From assembly GCA_030426905.1 (NCBI GenBank), contig JAUHXQ010000001.1, positions 372,001-436,000 of the forward strand: 64,000 nt of DNA. Reading direction: 5' to 3'. Below the pieces are notes generated by a model. That model worked only from the letters and a program-made list of their open reading frames with translations. It was not told where the DNA came from and did not search any database. How positions within the stretch are numbered: the first letter of the stretch is position 1; every line of letters begins with the position of its first letter. Position numbers and translations under genes: made by a program. This DNA is from Alphaproteobacteria bacterium. GTDB lineage: Bacteria > Pseudomonadota > Alphaproteobacteria > Rickettsiales > JABSSG01. Shown here one piece after another: positions 18,801 through 26,010 of the stretch.

Positions 18801-18881
18801 GCTCCAGAGGTGAGCGTTAATCCGATTGAAGTTTTAGTATCTGTTTTACTAAATTTACCTGGATTCGGCTTAGTATTATAA
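15828..18881 (+). CDS. AsmA/YhdP-family protein (DUF3971-like)
   Basis: 1017 aa. One N-terminal membrane helix (about residues 10-32) precedes a very long strand-rich periplasmic part. The C-terminal 250 residues contain LSGHLRIDDFHAVKTPIIADLL and KGYVDIANEKININGVLIPS (given in short pieces), typical of the AsmA-like C-terminal domain, ending ISSFS..EGMIVTEYSIKG. YhdP, TamB and AsmA proteins form hydrophobic-groove bridges thought to carry phospholipid to the outer membrane. It is smaller than Escherichia coli YhdP (about 1270 aa). It begins a plus-strand run with xth and virB4. Confidence 0.8.
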   Translation: MNNIKQFIKYISWFVGIIFTLLLLFVGYLYLWLSDNQEKKIHYLDSSLQYSNDYVLDWSNTNIQYAKDRNIIFRGSINIKNTKNKETLLSVKGIFLRLNVSRFFYDLSIPIDVKIEDFKLNLNNAASDLNFIPAAKDKTNNKKFELGIFKWLKQTSKLLNRNSFLYLNNIEVKNAVIIREDLTYKIEEHSSYNNNIYNITLKITHSNQVSIIKLISTNENKKSSLSLQLIDFPLWICSKLVPIQYNMPVLYEANRHLLIQGNLNYILSKENPVGDLSININSQDSSNSNLLKNFILSLKSEGEKELFLKKFHIALNENKGVVDMSGSITHHKGELLKDSSAKLKIKSNNIDLTYVPMLWPYGVNKVTRTWLITAIKRGYVDDLDAALNIEKLSHIEPEDFLLSFSFKDLDLKYSNNFETITNIRGKAKLNYHEAIITFKEADIIESKIYDSSIEINYKEKSIPLLIKVNAEGRVKDFVHLMGEKNIKKFNERKVKIQETGGRTKAKILVEIPLAKEFKQENINIDVLGHIDDLDISFADFLYIKQGDVDIKIKDKVVSLIGRILINDQPSRLEWMSHLEGHEYFDNRLVINSYIGPNTQFEELFAGKLNIKEGEMLTNFMYMNKDSIEKIILQLNLDDTRFTIPDIGLEKDKGDAFFNFEMTKNGDSNWKTNKFQLTAEDVDIKSSLELTPDLSLVSFNSHIQYAETLVNLSILSDNEKLDIKLQGPRVKFDKANLLHLSNVGVYQQFMKGKKQNQDIPDKKYLVSMQIDKAIMKNGVTFENIIGNFECYKRICKNSGLSMNIDKKDKLKISLQNYKNRDTWTFSATNASRFLKAFDVYRDIEGGTCSAKLHTVRQSYITSTPGSILSGHLRIDDFHAVKTPIIADLLLSSPFKALVAASKKQNLMHFNTLSTHFVFSFLNHKLSINRAYAKGDLLSITGKGYVDIANEKININGVLIPSFRVNQIVSSFSNEESPEGMIVTEYSIKGNTKAPEVSVNPIEVLVSVLLNLPGFGLVL

Positions 18882-18936
18882 GAAGCTGCGTGGTTTAACA
18901 ATAAAAATTTTATGTTCATATTAAGAATAAGCTTTT

Positions 18937-19743
18937 ATGAAAAAAGAAAATTTTAAAATTACTACTTGGAATATTAATTCAATTAGGATTAGACTAAAAA
19001 CTATAGAAAAATTTATATATATAGAAAATCCAGATATCTTATGTTTGCAAGAAACAAAAGCAGCTGATTTGGATTTTCCTTATGAAGCAATAAAAAATCT
19101 AGGATATCAATACATTTATATTCGGGGAGAGTCCTCTTATAATGGGGTTGCTATTTTATCCAAAGTTCCTTTGGAGTTAACAAAAATTCTTTCGTTTGTA
19201 AATGATCATGCTAGGCACATCTCTGTAAAATTACCTGGAGGTATAGAGTTACATAATTTTTATTTTCCTGCAGGCGGATATGAACCAGATCCCATAAATA
19301 ATGTTAAATTTAAACATAAACTTGACTATATATCAGCAACTTCTGATTGGTTTAAAGAAAATAAAAATAGCAGTGACAAAGTGATTTTATTAGGTGATCT
19401 CAATGTTGCTCCAGGAGAAAATGATGTATGGTCTCATAAGCAACTGCTAAAAGTTGTAAGTCACACTCCAATAGAGGTAGAAAAATTTTCTCATCTAATG
19501 AATTCGGTAAGTTTTATTGATATTGGGAGAAAATTTCACTCAGAAGAGGAAAAGCTTTTTAGTTGGTGGAGTTACCGCAATAAAGACTGGAAGAAGTCTA
19601 ATCGAGGTAGGAGGCTTGATCATATTTTAATTACTGCACCAATAGAAGATTTAGTTCAAGATTTTAAAATTTCTGTAGAAGCTCGAGATTATTTGATGCC
19701 TTCAGATCATGTTCCTGTAAGCATTGCTATTAAGTTACTGTGA
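18937..19743 (+). CDS. xth: Exodeoxyribonuclease III
   Basis: 268 aa endonuclease/exonuclease/phosphatase family. Motifs in order: TTWNINSIRIR (about residues 9-19), LCLQETKAAD (about 36-45, metal-binding Glu), GDLNVAPGENDVW (about 152-164, catalytic Asp and Asn), FSWWSYR (about 207) and RRLDHILI with SDHVPVSI at the end (the His of the Asp-His pair). It acts as the AP endonuclease of base-excision repair. Length is normal. The TGA stop overlaps a GTG that could start a tiny ORF (see 19740-19819), and virB4 follows 76 bases later. Confidence 0.95.
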   Translation: MKKENFKITTWNINSIRIRLKTIEKFIYIENPDILCLQETKAADLDFPYEAIKNLGYQYIYIRGESSYNGVAILSKVPLELTKILSFVNDHARHISVKLPGGIELHNFYFPAGGYEPDPINNVKFKHKLDYISATSDWFKENKNSSDKVILLGDLNVAPGENDVWSHKQLLKVVSHTPIEVEKFSHLMNSVSFIDIGRKFHSEEEKLFSWWSYRNKDWKKSNRGRRLDHILITAPIEDLVQDFKISVEARDYLMPSDHVPVSIAIKLL

Positions 19744-19819
19744 TTGCTAGAAAATAGTTGCTCTCGCTGTTTCTGTTATTACAATTATTGTATTAGTAAG
19801 ATTAGCTATAAATACATAG
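19740..19819 (+). pseudogene. Possible frameshifted membrane microprotein between xth and virB4
   Basis: A GTG overlapping the xth stop opens MIARK and then meets TAG. In the -1 frame from the AAAA run (51-54 of this block of bases, 19751-19754) the sequence continues IVALAVSVITIIVLVRLAIN and stops at TAG 19817-19819, directly touching the virB4 ATG. A one-base change in the A run would give a 26-residue single-span membrane peptide fitted exactly between its neighbours. It may be a decayed gene, a sequencing error, or expressed by slippage. It is much shorter than VirB3. Confidence 0.35.
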
Positions 19820-22270
19820 ATGATGCTAGACTTTATCAAAATTTTTCAGGAAAAGCAAAAGCAGAAGAAAGAAGCAGAAAAAAACAATGCTATTCTACTA
19901 GATTCTCCGGTACCAGATTTCATTCCTTATGCTTGTCATTATGATAAGGATACTATATTGACCAAAAATGGAGAGCTCCTACAGACTATTAAAATAGAAG
20001 GGTTTGCTTATAAGGCGCTAGGAGAAGTACAAAATAATATGAGAGAGGTTATAAAAAGTTTTATATTAAAAAACGTTAAAGATAATAAGTTTGCCTTTTA
20101 TATGCATACGGTGCGAAGAGAGCATATGTTAGACTCTAATCCTAAGTTTGATTATAAATTTTCTCAAAGCTTACATGATGCATGGGTTAGAGTTAATGAT
20201 TGGGACAGAAAATTTGTTAACGAGTTACATATTACATTAGTACATGCTGCTATGCCGATAAAAGTCGGATATAGTAATTTTTTTAAGATGATCTTCATAG
20301 ATCCAGTACTAAAAGAACATGATCAAATACTAGCAAAAGCGGCAGAAGATCTTACTTCTATGGCTGATAAAATGTTAAATGTACTATCTGAGTATGGTGC
20401 TGTGAAATTAGGAATAAAACACAGTGACACTATAGGATATCATTCAGAAATACTGAGCTTTATTACAAGTATTATTCACTTAGAAGAAAAGAAAATACCG
20501 ATGTCGATAGCTGATCTTTCTAAATTTTTGGCGAAATACAAGATCGCTTTTGGTAATAATGCATTAGAGGTAAGAAGAAATCGTGATAAGTTTTTTGCAG
20601 CTATTTTATCTCTTAAAAAATTTGATCAAGTTTCTTTAAATGCAATAGATAAGTTTTTACAGCTACCCATAAAATCTGTTATTACTGAGGCTGTTAATTT
20701 TATTCCCAAAAAAGAAGCTTTAGCTCCTTATCAATATCAAAACTATATTGCCAATGTTAGTAGAGATGAAGAGTTTCGAGAAATATCAGGATTAAAATCA
20801 TTGATGAATAATGACGATCAAGATGAAAACATGAAATTTTTTTGTTCAAGTCAAGTAACGATCATGATTATAGCTGATGAATTGAAAAATCTTACTGCTA
20901 ATATGAAAATTGTTCGGGATAAACTGTCAGATGCGGGGATCGTTGCAGTCAGGGAAGATATAAATATGGAAAATTGTTTTTGGTCACAGTTGCCTGGTAA
21001 TTTTACCTTTATTACTCGAAAAAATTCAATGCTCTTGTCTAATATAGGAGGCTTTGCCTCTCTTTATAATTTTCCTTTTGGTGCTTTAAAAAGCAAGTGG
21101 GGTGATCCAATTACTTTATTCAATACTATTTCAGGGACTCCTTATTTTTTTAATTTTCACGTTGGAAATAATGGTCATACTATTATTGTGGGGGAAGAAG
21201 GTTCTGGTAAGTCTACGCTGTTAAGTTTTTTGCTATCTGAATCATTAAAATTTAATCCTAAAACATTATATCTAGATTCTGATCATAGGTCAGAGATATT
21301 CATCAGATCTTTAGGTGGAAGATACAAAACTCTATCTTTTGATAAAAAGGAAGAAAATATTGCCAGGTTTAATCCATTGTTGTTAGAAGATACTGAAGAA
21401 ACTAGAGAGTTTATTAAATACTGGTTTATTTTTTTATTAGACAAATACTCGGATCCTACTGATTTAGAAAAATATTTGCAAGCAATAGAGTCGGCGATTG
21501 ATGTTGTTTTTGCTTTACCTAAAGAAGATAGAAAAATAGGTAATGTAGCGCAATTTTTTAACAATGAGTTATTTGGAGAAATAAATGAGCAGATAATTAA
21601 GCAGTTATCTGTATGGTGTGGTAATGAAGAATTTGGTCATATTTTTGATAATGATACAGATGACTTATTAGATTCCATAGAAGATAACCTTTTTGCTATT
21701 GATACGACGTCAATATATGATATTCCGATGGGAGTCAGTTTACCTATTTTAAGCTATATTTTATTTTGTTTTAAAAAATATTATACAAGTGAGATGCCTG
21801 CGATACTTGTTGTTGATAATGGTAATCGCTTATTTAACAGTATTTATTTTGAAAAAAATCTTGCTTATATTCTAAAAGATTTAGAAGAACGTAATGCTAT
21901 ATTGCTCACTCATGCTTCGTTTAGTAGTGAAAAAGTAAACTGGAGTAGTATGGTTGGGAAAATTTACAATCAGGCGATGGCTACTAAAATATTCTTGGCA
22001 GACAATTCAGCATATGAAAATGTTATTTCAATTTTTGATTTTTCAGAAGAAGAAGAGATGTGTCTACATGCTCTCGATGTAACAAGTCGGCAGTTTATGA
22101 TCAAACAGCAAAATTCTTCAGTGATTGCTAAGATGGATTTATCCGATACTAATGAAATCAAAGTTTTAGCTTGTCGTGGTAGTAATGCCAAGATAGCAAA
22201 GGAAGCAATTGAAATGCAAGGAGATGATCCCGAAAAATGGTTACCAGAATTTTATAAAAACGCTAAGTAG
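19820..22270 (+). CDS. virB4: VirB4-family type IV secretion ATPase, divergent copy
   Basis: 816 aa. The N-terminal VirB4/CagE domain (FAFYMHTVRREHML, VNDWDRKFVNELHITLVH, about residues 95-160) is followed by an ATPase domain with Walker A GEEGSGKST at about 458-466. The Walker B region reads AILVVDNGNRLF (about 658-669). Usual VirB4 proteins have DE at this point, so the catalytic Glu appears replaced by Asn, and the following conserved TQ reads TH (AILLTHASF). Rickettsiales typically carry two VirB4 copies, one divergent; this looks like the divergent type. It sits three bases before the next gene with no virB3 or virB6 beside it. Confidence 0.88.
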   Translation: MMLDFIKIFQEKQKQKKEAEKNNAILLDSPVPDFIPYACHYDKDTILTKNGELLQTIKIEGFAYKALGEVQNNMREVIKSFILKNVKDNKFAFYMHTVRREHMLDSNPKFDYKFSQSLHDAWVRVNDWDRKFVNELHITLVHAAMPIKVGYSNFFKMIFIDPVLKEHDQILAKAAEDLTSMADKMLNVLSEYGAVKLGIKHSDTIGYHSEILSFITSIIHLEEKKIPMSIADLSKFLAKYKIAFGNNALEVRRNRDKFFAAILSLKKFDQVSLNAIDKFLQLPIKSVITEAVNFIPKKEALAPYQYQNYIANVSRDEEFREISGLKSLMNNDDQDENMKFFCSSQVTIMIIADELKNLTANMKIVRDKLSDAGIVAVREDINMENCFWSQLPGNFTFITRKNSMLLSNIGGFASLYNFPFGALKSKWGDPITLFNTISGTPYFFNFHVGNNGHTIIVGEEGSGKSTLLSFLLSESLKFNPKTLYLDSDHRSEIFIRSLGGRYKTLSFDKKEENIARFNPLLLEDTEETREFIKYWFIFLLDKYSDPTDLEKYLQAIESAIDVVFALPKEDRKIGNVAQFFNNELFGEINEQIIKQLSVWCGNEEFGHIFDNDTDDLLDSIEDNLFAIDTTSIYDIPMGVSLPILSYILFCFKKYYTSEMPAILVVDNGNRLFNSIYFEKNLAYILKDLEERNAILLTHASFSSEKVNWSSMVGKIYNQAMATKIFLADNSAYENVISIFDFSEEEEMCLHALDVTSRQFMIKQQNSSVIAKMDLSDTNEIKVLACRGSNAKIAKEAIEMQGDDPEKWLPEFYKNAK

Positions 22271-22273
22271 ATT

Positions 22274-23608
22274 ATGAGTTACTATCTAAAAAAAAATGTT
22301 AGGTTTTCCAGAGTAATTTTATTCTGGTTATGTTGTATATTGAGTTTTTCATCGCTTGCAATAACTCATTCGGTTTTATTAGACGAAGAATTAGAAGCAG
22401 ATGAGCTTAGTGCTCTTGTAGGGAAAGACCAGGCAAAAATAGAAGAACTAGATCTATCAGATCCCAATTTAAATACACCTGAGCTTAAAGCAATGTGGAA
22501 GTATTACGATGAAACAGTTAAAAAAGGGATACAAACTCATATAGAAAAAGATATTGGTGCTACTTTAGAGGACAAGTCTGTTAGCAGGAGGAGTGTAGAT
22601 CAGCAAGTTAGAGCCTTCAAAAACAAAGATAAAAATCAATATATTTTCCATACACAGTCTATTATTTATAAAAATGATGATGCTATGGCAGTTAATCATC
22701 GTCATGTGGTAAACAAAGATAAAAGTGATAATTTTAGTCTTACGAGTGCCCATCAAATTAACGTAAACAATAAGGAGAAAAATTTTGCAAAAAATCATAA
22801 AAATTGGCGACGCTATGAAGAAATTGATTATAATTTAGGAACTTATGGTTGGTTGAAAGGTTTAAAAAAGAAGGTAGACAAAGATAGGGCAGAGTCTCTT
22901 AGAACTGGTTATTTTGGTGACAAATCTTCTTTATTTTCTAGTGGAAAAACACGAAAAGGGCAGCTGGTAGAACGTTATCGTGGGGTAGGTTCTTCTAAAG
23001 CACGTTCTCCCTCTAGAGCGCTTACTATTATACCTCCTTCACCTCCGCCGAAGAGTGATATTTCCGAAGCTCCTCCTAGGGGGGTTAATCCTACGAGTAG
23101 TCCATCAGAAGCTCCAAAACAGCGCTCTGGATCTGGAGATAAGTCAAGAATAGGTTCACCTGGTGTTTCTAAGGATTCACCGTCTAGTGCACTTGTTCCT
23201 AGAGGATACGTACCTCCTTCACCTCCGCCGAAGAGTGATATTTCCGAAGCTCCTTCTAGGGGGGTTAATCCTACGAGTAGTCCATCAGAAGCTCCAAAAC
23301 AGCGTTCTAGAATAGAGGGTACAAGTAAAGCAAGAGATCGTTCTTTTAGTGCTCCTGCTACATCTTCTGGTTTTTCTAAAACAAAAGATGAAAAAGATCA
23401 GGCTATAGGATTAAAGAGTAAAACTAAAATTATACCGGATAGTGAGAAAAATAAGAAAGAGCAAAAACGATTATTATCAGATTTACAACTAAATAAAGAT
23501 AAAGAAAAAAACTTAACAAGAAAATTTAAATTAGATGAAGATGAGCAATGGTATTATAAAAAATTTAGTATAGATGATGATAATTCAAAAATGTTAGTTA
23601 TTTCTTAA
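22274..23608 (+). CDS. Secreted proline/serine-rich repeat protein, unknown
   Basis: 444 aa. Signal peptide or anchor at residues 14-31 (ILFWLCCILSFSSLA). A charged region to about residue 240 is followed by a low-complexity half rich in Pro, Ser, Lys and Arg. Two copies of a 31-residue unit containing PPSPPPKSDISEAP and NPTSSPSEAPKQRS lie at about 252-283 and 312-343. The C-terminus is Lys/Asp-rich with DEDEQWYYKKFSIDDD near the end. Not recognised as a family. It starts three bases after the virB4 stop codon, so probably coupled to it. Possible roles are a surface or secreted linker protein of the secretion system, or a substrate. Confidence 0.6.
   Translation: MSYYLKKNVRFSRVILFWLCCILSFSSLAITHSVLLDEELEADELSALVGKDQAKIEELDLSDPNLNTPELKAMWKYYDETVKKGIQTHIEKDIGATLEDKSVSRRSVDQQVRAFKNKDKNQYIFHTQSIIYKNDDAMAVNHRHVVNKDKSDNFSLTSAHQINVNNKEKNFAKNHKNWRRYEEIDYNLGTYGWLKGLKKKVDKDRAESLRTGYFGDKSSLFSSGKTRKGQLVERYRGVGSSKARSPSRALTIIPPSPPPKSDISEAPPRGVNPTSSPSEAPKQRSGSGDKSRIGSPGVSKDSPSSALVPRGYVPPSPPPKSDISEAPSRGVNPTSSPSEAPKQRSRIEGTSKARDRSFSAPATSSGFSKTKDEKDQAIGLKSKTKIIPDSEKNKKEQKRLLSDLQLNKDKEKNLTRKFKLDEDEQWYYKKFSIDDDNSKMLVIS
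23031..23304. repeat. 94-bp direct repeat, period 180 bp
   Basis: Bases 23031-23124 and 23211-23304 are identical except for one C/T difference at 23075/23255. The period of 180 bases keeps frame (60 codons). It encodes the Pro-rich unit of the 22274-23608 protein, and the near identity implies a recent duplication. Confidence 0.92.
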
Positions 23609-23663
23609 CTACCTACTAGAATAATAAAAAATGCTGATTAATTTAAAATAAAGTTTTTTGTAT

Positions 23664-26003
23664 ATGAAAGAGGAAACATCCAATACTGATCCTTATGTCG
23701 AATTAGCTGAGAATGCTTATGATAAAGAAATTTTAAATGAAGAAAATTTAAAAGAACTTTTAAAGAAAGCAGCATTCATAGCTAAAAAAGACTTAAGTCT
23801 AGACTTAGGTCTAGTAATAGCAGATACAGAATTTGATGATAAAATTAATAAAATACTAAGCGAAAATAAAGATCATTTTATTAAAGAACAGCTGCAAGAA
23901 TTCAAAAAAATATTAGAAGATAAAGACGCATCGGAAGATGAGCCCCAAGCTTCAGTTCGTAGTGAAAAAAAGTGGAGCACGGTATATAAGATTGCTCTTG
24001 TTCTCCTAGCTGTAGGCGTAGTAATAGCAACAGGAGCAGCGGGAATATACATGGGGGTTTCTAAAGATTTAAATATAATAATTGCTACATGTCTACATGA
24101 AGGTATAGAGGGGCTAGCAGAGCTATATCCTATTTTTTATGGATCTGCAGCTGCTCTTAGTGGTGGTATTGTTACAATATTAACTAATACTATCAACTCT
24201 TTACATGGCAGAGATAGAAGCGAACCAAAGCAGAGAGCTAAGAATCCTGACAACTTGAAAAAAATCAAAAGATATTTAAGAAAAACTGCTACAAAGATCG
24301 TTTTTACAAGCGCCGTTGAAAGAGTAAGAGAAGAATCACAAAAAAAAGAGAGTGCCTCTTCATCACCTCCACTACCACCGTCGTCTCCAGAAAAAGTAGG
24401 ACCTTCAGGACCACCACCGCCGCCTCCAGGAGGAGGAGGACCTCCAGGACCACCACCTCCTCCACCCAAAGGATTACCACCACCACCGCCACCTCCAGGT
24501 GGTTCGGTAAGCAAGCCAAAGGATCAGATCAGCACCTTTGATGATTTGATGCAAAAATTATGCGATACGGGAGGTGATCAAACGCTATTGCAAGGGGTCA
24601 TAAAGGATATGTCTCCAAGCCTAAAAATGAATGAGAAGGAACTCCAAACTTTATTGACTTTTGTTAATAATACAAATAGGAACCCAGTTAAAAAAAAATT
24701 ATACGAATTTGTAGATAAAAACGTAGTTAATAAAACGGGTCTATCCGAAGGCACTAAGAAATTACTAGAACAAATTAATCCTACAGGTAACAAAAAAGTA
24801 AAAGAGCAAGACTCATCATCATCGTCATCGTCAGAAGCAGAAGAACTTAAAAACGTGGCAACAGAATTACAAAACGTTAGTATTTCATTAAATAAACCTT
24901 CTATAGAAAATGCACCAACTATGTTCAAATATATGGAAGCAATGGATGAAGAAAAATTACAAATAATATTAAAACAAAAGGATATACAATCTAAATTACG
25001 CGAAATTTTTATAGGTGAGGAAGGAGATGTCTATAAAAATCTTGCAGTGATCTATAATCCTAAGTTAATAACAGCAAAAGGAGATGAATATTGTATAAAC
25101 TTAGGAGATACAAAGATAGATATAAGTGCGAAGCAAATGAAAGCGGCAACGGAGCAAAAAGAAATTTTAGAAGCAGCGCAATCATGTAATCTTAAAGATA
25201 TTAGAGAATTAATAAAAAAAAATACTTCTTTAATTAGCACTGAAGACGCTGGAGGAAATAATTTACTAGATATTGCGCTAAATAGTAAAAATGAAAACAA
25301 AGTAGGAGTAGTAGATTTTTTACTTCAAAATGGATCTTTTGAGAAAAAAGTGGTAGTTGATACTTTAAGTCCCAATGATGTATATAAGTTAGTTGAAAAA
25401 GGCTCATTAAAGATTAATGATCATCATCGAAATGGTATGGTTATGCATAGCCTCATACAGAATCCCAATAGTAATCTTGATCTTGTGCTTTCTATAGTGA
25501 ACAAAGCTAAAGAAGAAAAAGTATTACTTGAACAAGATTTCTTAGGTAAAACAATTTTCCATTTAATTATCGAGCAAGGAAATAAGGACAAAATTAAAAA
25601 AGTTATAAATCATATGCTCTCCTTTGGAGAGGAATCATGTAAATTAAGAAAAGAATTAGGTGAATTGCAAGATAAAGACGGGAATACACTTGCTCATCTT
25701 TTAGCTAAGAATAAGGATCTTTCTTTTGATATTGCGGAACTGGCAAAGATTTTCTCTGATACAGGAGAGGAATTGTTAATACCAAATGGAGCAAGAAAGA
25801 TACCTTTGCAAATGATTCCTCAAGACTCAAAAGTAGATAAAAACATATTTAACGGTTTTTATAAAGGAGGAATGGAGGGAGACACATATAAACGTGTAGA
25901 GGAGGTGCTTTCTAGGGCAAAAAGTTGGACAGAAAAAGAGCGAAGCAGAGAAAGAGGCGGCGCAAGTCGCGGTAAATACTCACCATCTTCAAGAGGAGCA
26001 TGA
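23664..26003 (+). CDS. Polyproline and ankyrin-repeat protein, candidate T4SS effector
   Basis: 779 aa from the ATG at 23664 (a TTG two codons earlier is less likely). Order: acidic helical N-terminus; two hydrophobic segments at about residues 108-128 and 155-172; a basic stretch; a polyproline tract at about 234-281 (runs of five to seven Pro separated by Gly). Then comes FDDLMQKLC, and LLQGVIKDMSPSLK near 306, which loosely resembles a WH2 actin-binding motif but with the wrong spacing. An acidic Ser run follows at about 385. Ankyrin-like repeats begin near 500 (EILEAAQSCNLKDIRELIKK) and continue to about 700. The tail RAKSWTEKERSRERGGASR resembles the Arg-rich C-terminal signal of VirD4-delivered substrates. 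Host targeting is inference. Confidence 0.7.
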   Translation: MKEETSNTDPYVELAENAYDKEILNEENLKELLKKAAFIAKKDLSLDLGLVIADTEFDDKINKILSENKDHFIKEQLQEFKKILEDKDASEDEPQASVRSEKKWSTVYKIALVLLAVGVVIATGAAGIYMGVSKDLNIIIATCLHEGIEGLAELYPIFYGSAAALSGGIVTILTNTINSLHGRDRSEPKQRAKNPDNLKKIKRYLRKTATKIVFTSAVERVREESQKKESASSSPPLPPSSPEKVGPSGPPPPPPGGGGPPGPPPPPPKGLPPPPPPPGGSVSKPKDQISTFDDLMQKLCDTGGDQTLLQGVIKDMSPSLKMNEKELQTLLTFVNNTNRNPVKKKLYEFVDKNVVNKTGLSEGTKKLLEQINPTGNKKVKEQDSSSSSSSEAEELKNVATELQNVSISLNKPSIENAPTMFKYMEAMDEEKLQIILKQKDIQSKLREIFIGEEGDVYKNLAVIYNPKLITAKGDEYCINLGDTKIDISAKQMKAATEQKEILEAAQSCNLKDIRELIKKNTSLISTEDAGGNNLLDIALNSKNENKVGVVDFLLQNGSFEKKVVVDTLSPNDVYKLVEKGSLKINDHHRNGMVMHSLIQNPNSNLDLVLSIVNKAKEEKVLLEQDFLGKTIFHLIIEQGNKDKIKKVINHMLSFGEESCKLRKELGELQDKDGNTLAHLLAKNKDLSFDIAELAKIFSDTGEELLIPNGARKIPLQMIPQDSKVDKNIFNGFYKGGMEGDTYKRVEEVLSRAKSWTEKERSRERGGASRGKYSPSSRGA

Positions 26004-26010
26004 ATAGGCG

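Noticed and set aside
19744-19944. Short plus-strand frame overlapping the virB4 start
   Set aside because: It overlaps the well-supported virB4 N-terminus in another frame and shows no protein-like pattern; the hydrophobic -1 frame nearby is the more interesting reading.
24137-24514. Gly-rich open frames antisense to the polyproline tract
   Set aside because: They are shadows of the CCN-rich proline codons on the plus strand, with no ribosome-binding site and extreme low complexity.
23664-26003. Direct assignment as RickA
   Set aside because: No clear WH2, central or acidic Arp2/3-binding motif in the RickA order, and ankyrin repeats are not part of RickA. Only the polyproline tract is shared.
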